Notes under the pieces: model-generated
The model's input: the letters and a program-made list of their open reading frames with translations, nothing else
Database searches by the model: none
Told to the model about the DNA's origin: nothing
Source of the DNA: Fluviicola sp.
Lineage (GTDB): Bacteria > Bacteroidota > Bacteroidia > Flavobacteriales_D > Crocinitomicaceae
Direction of reading: 5' to 3'
NCBI RefSeq assembly: GCF_030151805.1
Contig: NZ_JASLCN010000015.1
Span: 1-6,863 of the forward strand
Length of the DNA: 6,863 nt
Translations under genes and position numbers: made by a program
Shown: positions 3,720 through 6,863 of the stretch, piece after piece
Layout: each line of letters starts with the position of its first letter
How positions within the stretch are numbered: position 1 is the first letter of the stretch

Positions 3720-4640
3720 ATGATTTCACCACAACAGATTGCATACATTTTGGCCGTTTCGGAAACCGGTTCTGTCAGCAGAGCCGCGGAGCAATGTTTT
3801 GTGACGCAGCCAACGCTTTCCATGCAGTTGAAGAAAGCCGAAGAAGTATTGGGACATTTGATCTTTCACCGCGATACGAATTCAATGGAGCTGACGGAAT
3901 TTGGAAAAGCATTGATTCCCGTACTTCAACAGATTCAGGGAGATTTTGGTGCAATCGATCGCATCCGTCAGATTTATTCGGGAACGTATCAGGAACGCTT
4001 GAGAATCGGGGTGATTCCGACTGTTGCAGCTTATTTATTGCTGGATAATTTCCAGGAATGGCAGTCTTTGTTACCCACCACGCAGGTGTTTGTGGAAGAA
4101 TTGAAGACGGAGGAATTGTTGGAAGCTTTGGATCAGCGAAAGGTAGATATGGCGATTCTTGCCGGACCGATTACTCAGAACAGTTTCCGGGTGACGCCCT
4201 TATTTACGGAAGAGATTTTAGCCTACGCACCAAGTATCGAAGGTGAAATTCTGCTGGTGGACCAGTTAAAAGATCTGCAGCCCTGGCTTCTGAACAAAGG
4301 AAATTGTTTGCGGACGCAAATGATGCAATTTTGTTCGATCAATGACGATTTACCTTCCAGCTGGAATTACCAGGGCGGAAATATGGATTTGTTGATGCGG
4401 ATGGTAGATCAGCAGGGCGGATACACGCTGATTCCGGAATATTATCATCCTTTTGTGCAGCAAACGGCAGAATTCAAATCTATTCGCGATGATCAGGGTT
4501 CTTTTCCGGGAAGATCCATTATTGCAGTAAGCGCTTTCCGGCATGCGAACTGGGATTCGATGGAGAAAATCATTCGTTCCATTCAGCATAAATACAGCAA
4601 ACCGGTTGCAAAAGAACTGGAATTGCTGAGTTGGAAGTAG
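3720..4640 (+). CDS. oxyR: OxyR: hydrogen-peroxide-sensing LysR-family regulator
   Basis: The 306-residue protein is a full-length LysR-type regulator. Residues 1-60 form the winged helix-turn-helix, starting MISPQQIAYILAVSETGSVS, with the recognition region 'RAAEQCFVTQPTLSMQLKKA' (21-40). Residues from about 92 onward ('RLRIGVIPTV') are the two-lobed sensor domain. The deciding feature is 'GNCLRTQMMQFC': C196 and C205 are nine positions apart, exactly as E. coli C199 and C208 in its CLRDQAMGFC motif. H2O2 would therefore drive an intramolecular disulfide and switch target-gene activity. It is divergent from dps and lies close to the peroxiredoxin operon, matching the usual OxyR regulon. A palindrome overlapping its promoter suggests autoregulation. 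An extra cysteine, C26, lies in the DNA-binding helix region. The start ATG at 3720 gives the canonical LysR N-terminus. No intrinsic terminator is obvious after the gene. Confidence 0.95.
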   Translation: MISPQQIAYILAVSETGSVSRAAEQCFVTQPTLSMQLKKAEEVLGHLIFHRDTNSMELTEFGKALIPVLQQIQGDFGAIDRIRQIYSGTYQERLRIGVIPTVAAYLLLDNFQEWQSLLPTTQVFVEELKTEELLEALDQRKVDMAILAGPITQNSFRVTPLFTEEILAYAPSIEGEILLVDQLKDLQPWLLNKGNCLRTQMMQFCSINDDLPSSWNYQGGNMDLLMRMVDQQGGYTLIPEYYHPFVQQTAEFKSIRDDQGSFPGRSIIAVSAFRHANWDSMEKIIRSIQHKYSKPVAKELELLSWK

Positions 4641-4643
4641 AAA

Positions 4644-4675
4644 GATCATTTATTAAGAATGAAATTCCTATGATC
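4644..4675. other. Interrupted palindrome GATCAT...ATGATC after oxyR
   Basis: GATCAT (4644-4649) pairs with ATGATC (4670-4675), and GAAT/ATTC (4658-4661/4664-4667) can form an inner stem. No U-tract follows, so it is a poor terminator. It sits upstream of the next promoter and could equally be a protein-binding site. Confidence 0.3.
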
Positions 4676-4684
4676 AGTATGCCA

Positions 4685-4714
4685 TTTATAATTGATAATT
4701 CTCCAGTATCTTTG
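4685..4714 (+). promoter_or_regulatory. Promoter of the CAP-domain gene (exact TAnnTTTG)
   Basis: TATCTTTG (4707-4714) matches the Bacteroidota -7 consensus exactly. A TTTA at 4685-4688 serves as a -33 element 18 bp upstream, one base from TTTG. A start near 4721 leaves a leader of about 14 nt before the ATG at 4735. This indicates transcription independent of oxyR. Confidence 0.62.
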
Positions 4715-4734
4715 TACCTCAATCTAAAATCTAA

Positions 4735-6863
4735 ATGATTAGAACCCTTTTTCTGCTCTTGACTGTCTTTCTACTGAATAATAGCATTTATGCACAGTTA
4801 TCTGATGCCAGTTACTGGCAATTGAAATCAGAATTGACCGAATTAATCAATAAACTGAGGATCGAAAAACAACTGAAACCCTTAGCGTTTGATTATACCT
4901 TAGAGCAAGCAGCGGCACTGCACAGTAATTTCATGGCATTGAATCGTGTTTTGCAACATGAAGAAGTTGATCCTAAAAAGCTGACACCGAAAGCACGGGT
5001 TTCCTTTTACGGAGGAACGGATTTTGAACTGGTAGGGGAAAATGTGATTCAATCTGCTCCGCAAACGTTTCCATTGGATAAGAACGCTGTTTCGGCACTG
5101 GCAAAGGATTTTTTTGAAAGGTGGCGGAAATCGCCCGGGCATTATGCCAATATGATCCACAAAAGTTATGAATTGGGTGATTTGAGCTTTGCAGTGGACA
5201 CTGAAAACAACGTCATTTATGCCACTCACGTCTTTGGAAAGCGAGGAACCGTTATTCCCAATCAGCTTTCAAAAAATGGTTTCGGATTGAAGTTGGCAGA
5301 CCCTAAATGCATGGATAAATTTGAAGGGTATATCAATTTGGTCTATAACCTGGGGAATGATGTTCGTTTGAAAACGGATGGAGAAATATGGCTGGAAGTG
5401 TCGGATAAGGCTACTTTTAATACAATTTTTTCGAATCCGAAGGATGGCTTGGCGGTTGATCTTATTGACCGGGAACAAATCAGATGTGGAAAAGAAAATC
5501 AATTGGATATGTCACCGGTTTATGATGGAATATTATTGAAGCCATTGTATCGCGATGAACTTAAAAAAGGGAACCAGGCGGAAAGTGATTATCGTTTCCT
5601 GGTAAAATTGGGAGATGTTCCTGCTGAAATGCAGAACAAAAAATTAAATGCGTCGGTTTTATTGATTAAAGATGGGGAGGTTTGCATGTATCTCTATGAA
5701 GTGTGTCAGGAAAGAGATCAGTATAAATTAGTTCCTGCGAAACCGAAGCTTCTGGAACCAAAAAACGGGATATTTGAACCACACGGAATTGTGAAATCTG
5801 TTACTCTGGATTATGATTTTTCTCCAAGAGATTCCGTTCCGAAGTCTTATCCTGATTTATCGTCAATAGGGAAAACAGTCCATTCCGTTTATATTCAGTC
5901 TTATTCATCCGTTGATGGAGATTCCTTGTCGAATGCGTATTATCATTACATGCGTGCGAAGAAAATCAAGGAGCATATCCAACACAAATTAACGTTGAAT
6001 GAGTCCATGATTCAAATGGATTACCGGGAGAATTGGGAATTAATGGATTACCAGATGCGTTATTACTTATTAGATGATTTATTGGCAATGAAGCAGAAGG
6101 ATATCCGCCTGAAGTATAAAGATTACCCGGATGTTCCATGGCAGAAATTGTTCTCCAAACAACGAAGATCTTGTGCTACGATTAATTTTGAAGCTGATCT
6201 TCCTCCGAATACGCCTTTAAATGTATTAGCAGAAACCAACTTGAGAACGGCTTTGATCAATAAGAATTGGGATTTGGCAAACAAGGCAATGGCTGTTTTA
6301 TATACAAATGGAAAAGTTCCGGGTTTCCTGTTTGAAATTCCATTTTATGACATTCTGAAAAATACTCCTGAATTGACGCAAAATGTAGCAGCATTATTCA
6401 CTCTTTTGCCGGAACCTAACAGGCAGGAAGTGAATCTGTTTTTAATGGCGTGTCTGAAAAGAACATCCGGTCTTACCAATGATGCGAGAGAAAATCTATT
6501 GATCTTATATGCAATGATCTCCTTTGAAAAATTAAAAATTTGGGATTTACCGGCTCAACAACTTGCAAAGATCATTGAACCGAAGAAAGTACTTGCAATG
6601 ACTCAGAACAGGACATTTAGCCCGGAAGCTATGGTAAATATGCATTTGACCTTCATCAATTACTTTGGACAGATCAATGATTCTAAAAATATTTCAAAGT
6701 CGTTTGACTACATCGTCGATTATTTCAGTAAAAAAGTGCTGAGTATGGAAGACAATGTCCAATTGGTTCGTTTCTTTAATAACTGGAGCATGTATCATTT
6801 AACGATCAATCGCTTGAAACCTTTATTTCTGGAAAAGAAACTAAACAAAGAAGCACTTTTCAT
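4735..6863 (+). CDS. Secreted CAP/SCP-domain protein with large uncharacterised C-terminal part, 3' end beyond window
   Basis: The frame is open from ATG at 4735 to the window end, giving 709 residues with no stop. Residues 1-20 (MIRTLFLLLTVFLLNNSIYA) are a signal peptide, probably cleaved before QLSD. Residues about 30-170 form a CAP (SCP/PR-1-like) domain. 'AAALHSNFM' gives H63, 'VGENV' E102, 'FFERW' E128 and 'SPGHYANMI' H136, the classical His/Glu cavity set; 'YATHVFG' closes the domain. Bacterial CAP domains are widespread exported modules with mostly unknown roles. Residues about 353-420 resemble an OmpA-like domain: 'IQSYSSVDG' (387-395), N400 and 'RA' (407-408) keep its register, but the peptidoglycan-binding Asp is Ser (S392) while Arg407 remains. 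Residues 430-709 are mainly helical and unrecognised. Start choice rests on the signal peptide and the promoter 21 bp upstream. A cell-envelope or secreted role is likely; details unknown. Confidence 0.85.
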   Translation, partial: MIRTLFLLLTVFLLNNSIYAQLSDASYWQLKSELTELINKLRIEKQLKPLAFDYTLEQAAALHSNFMALNRVLQHEEVDPKKLTPKARVSFYGGTDFELVGENVIQSAPQTFPLDKNAVSALAKDFFERWRKSPGHYANMIHKSYELGDLSFAVDTENNVIYATHVFGKRGTVIPNQLSKNGFGLKLADPKCMDKFEGYINLVYNLGNDVRLKTDGEIWLEVSDKATFNTIFSNPKDGLAVDLIDREQIRCGKENQLDMSPVYDGILLKPLYRDELKKGNQAESDYRFLVKLGDVPAEMQNKKLNASVLLIKDGEVCMYLYEVCQERDQYKLVPAKPKLLEPKNGIFEPHGIVKSVTLDYDFSPRDSVPKSYPDLSSIGKTVHSVYIQSYSSVDGDSLSNAYYHYMRAKKIKEHIQHKLTLNESMIQMDYRENWELMDYQMRYYLLDDLLAMKQKDIRLKYKDYPDVPWQKLFSKQRRSCATINFEADLPPNTPLNVLAETNLRTALINKNWDLANKAMAVLYTNGKVPGFLFEIPFYDILKNTPELTQNVAALFTLLPEPNRQEVNLFLMACLKRTSGLTNDARENLLILYAMISFEKLKIWDLPAQQLAKIIEPKKVLAMTQNRTFSPEAMVNMHLTFINYFGQINDSKNISKSFDYIVDYFSKKVLSMEDNVQLVRFFNNWSMYHLTINRLKPLFLEKKLNKEALF

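Overview
The window looks like chromosomal DNA from a member of the Bacteroidota, most likely a flavobacterium-type organism; a Fluviicola/Crocinitomicaceae-like source is my guess. The evidence is an AT-rich composition, start codons preceded by A/T-rich sequence rather than Shine-Dalgarno motifs, two exact and several near matches to the Bacteroidota -7 element TAnnTTTG, and a peroxiredoxin-thioredoxin-DUF6952 gene set that I recall from this phylum.

Layout. Positions 1-378 (minus) hold the N-terminal part of a phage-tail-collar / microcystin-dependent (MdpB-like) protein. A 559-bp divergent intergenic region (379-937) follows, with a good promoter for the collar gene, a likely promoter for the cold-shock gene and an unexplained middle part with small hairpins. 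Two cold-shock-domain genes lie on the plus strand (938-1132 and 1225-1671), separated by a strong intrinsic terminator. Convergent to them is a minus-strand operon: 2-Cys peroxiredoxin (2320-2937), an atypical WCGNC thioredoxin (1999-2313) and a small cysteine-free DUF6952-like protein (1761-2018), closed by a GGAA-loop terminator (1730-1756). Next come dps (3107-3553, minus), then divergently oxyR (3720-4640, plus). The right end is a long gene for a secreted CAP/SCP-domain protein (4735-6863, running off the end).

How it fits together. Positions 1761-4640 read as a compact peroxide-defence island. OxyR has both redox cysteines (C196 and C205, spaced as in E. coli) and would sense H2O2. AhpC-type peroxiredoxin removes the peroxide, the adjacent thioredoxin is the likely reductant, and Dps sequesters iron and uses H2O2 to oxidise it. 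Palindromes suited to a LysR-type regulator lie upstream of ahpC (3012-3025) and between dps and oxyR (3687-3714). They are candidate OxyR operators, inferred from symmetry and position only.

Most interesting unknowns: the DUF6952-like third gene of the peroxide operon; two degenerate copies of an intergenic repeat bracketing dps, one forming a long hairpin in the probable dps leader; the CAP protein, whose roughly 500-residue C-terminal part includes what looks like a decayed OmpA-like segment; and the empty 519-870 stretch. No rRNA, tRNA, CRISPR array, insertion sequence or origin was seen.
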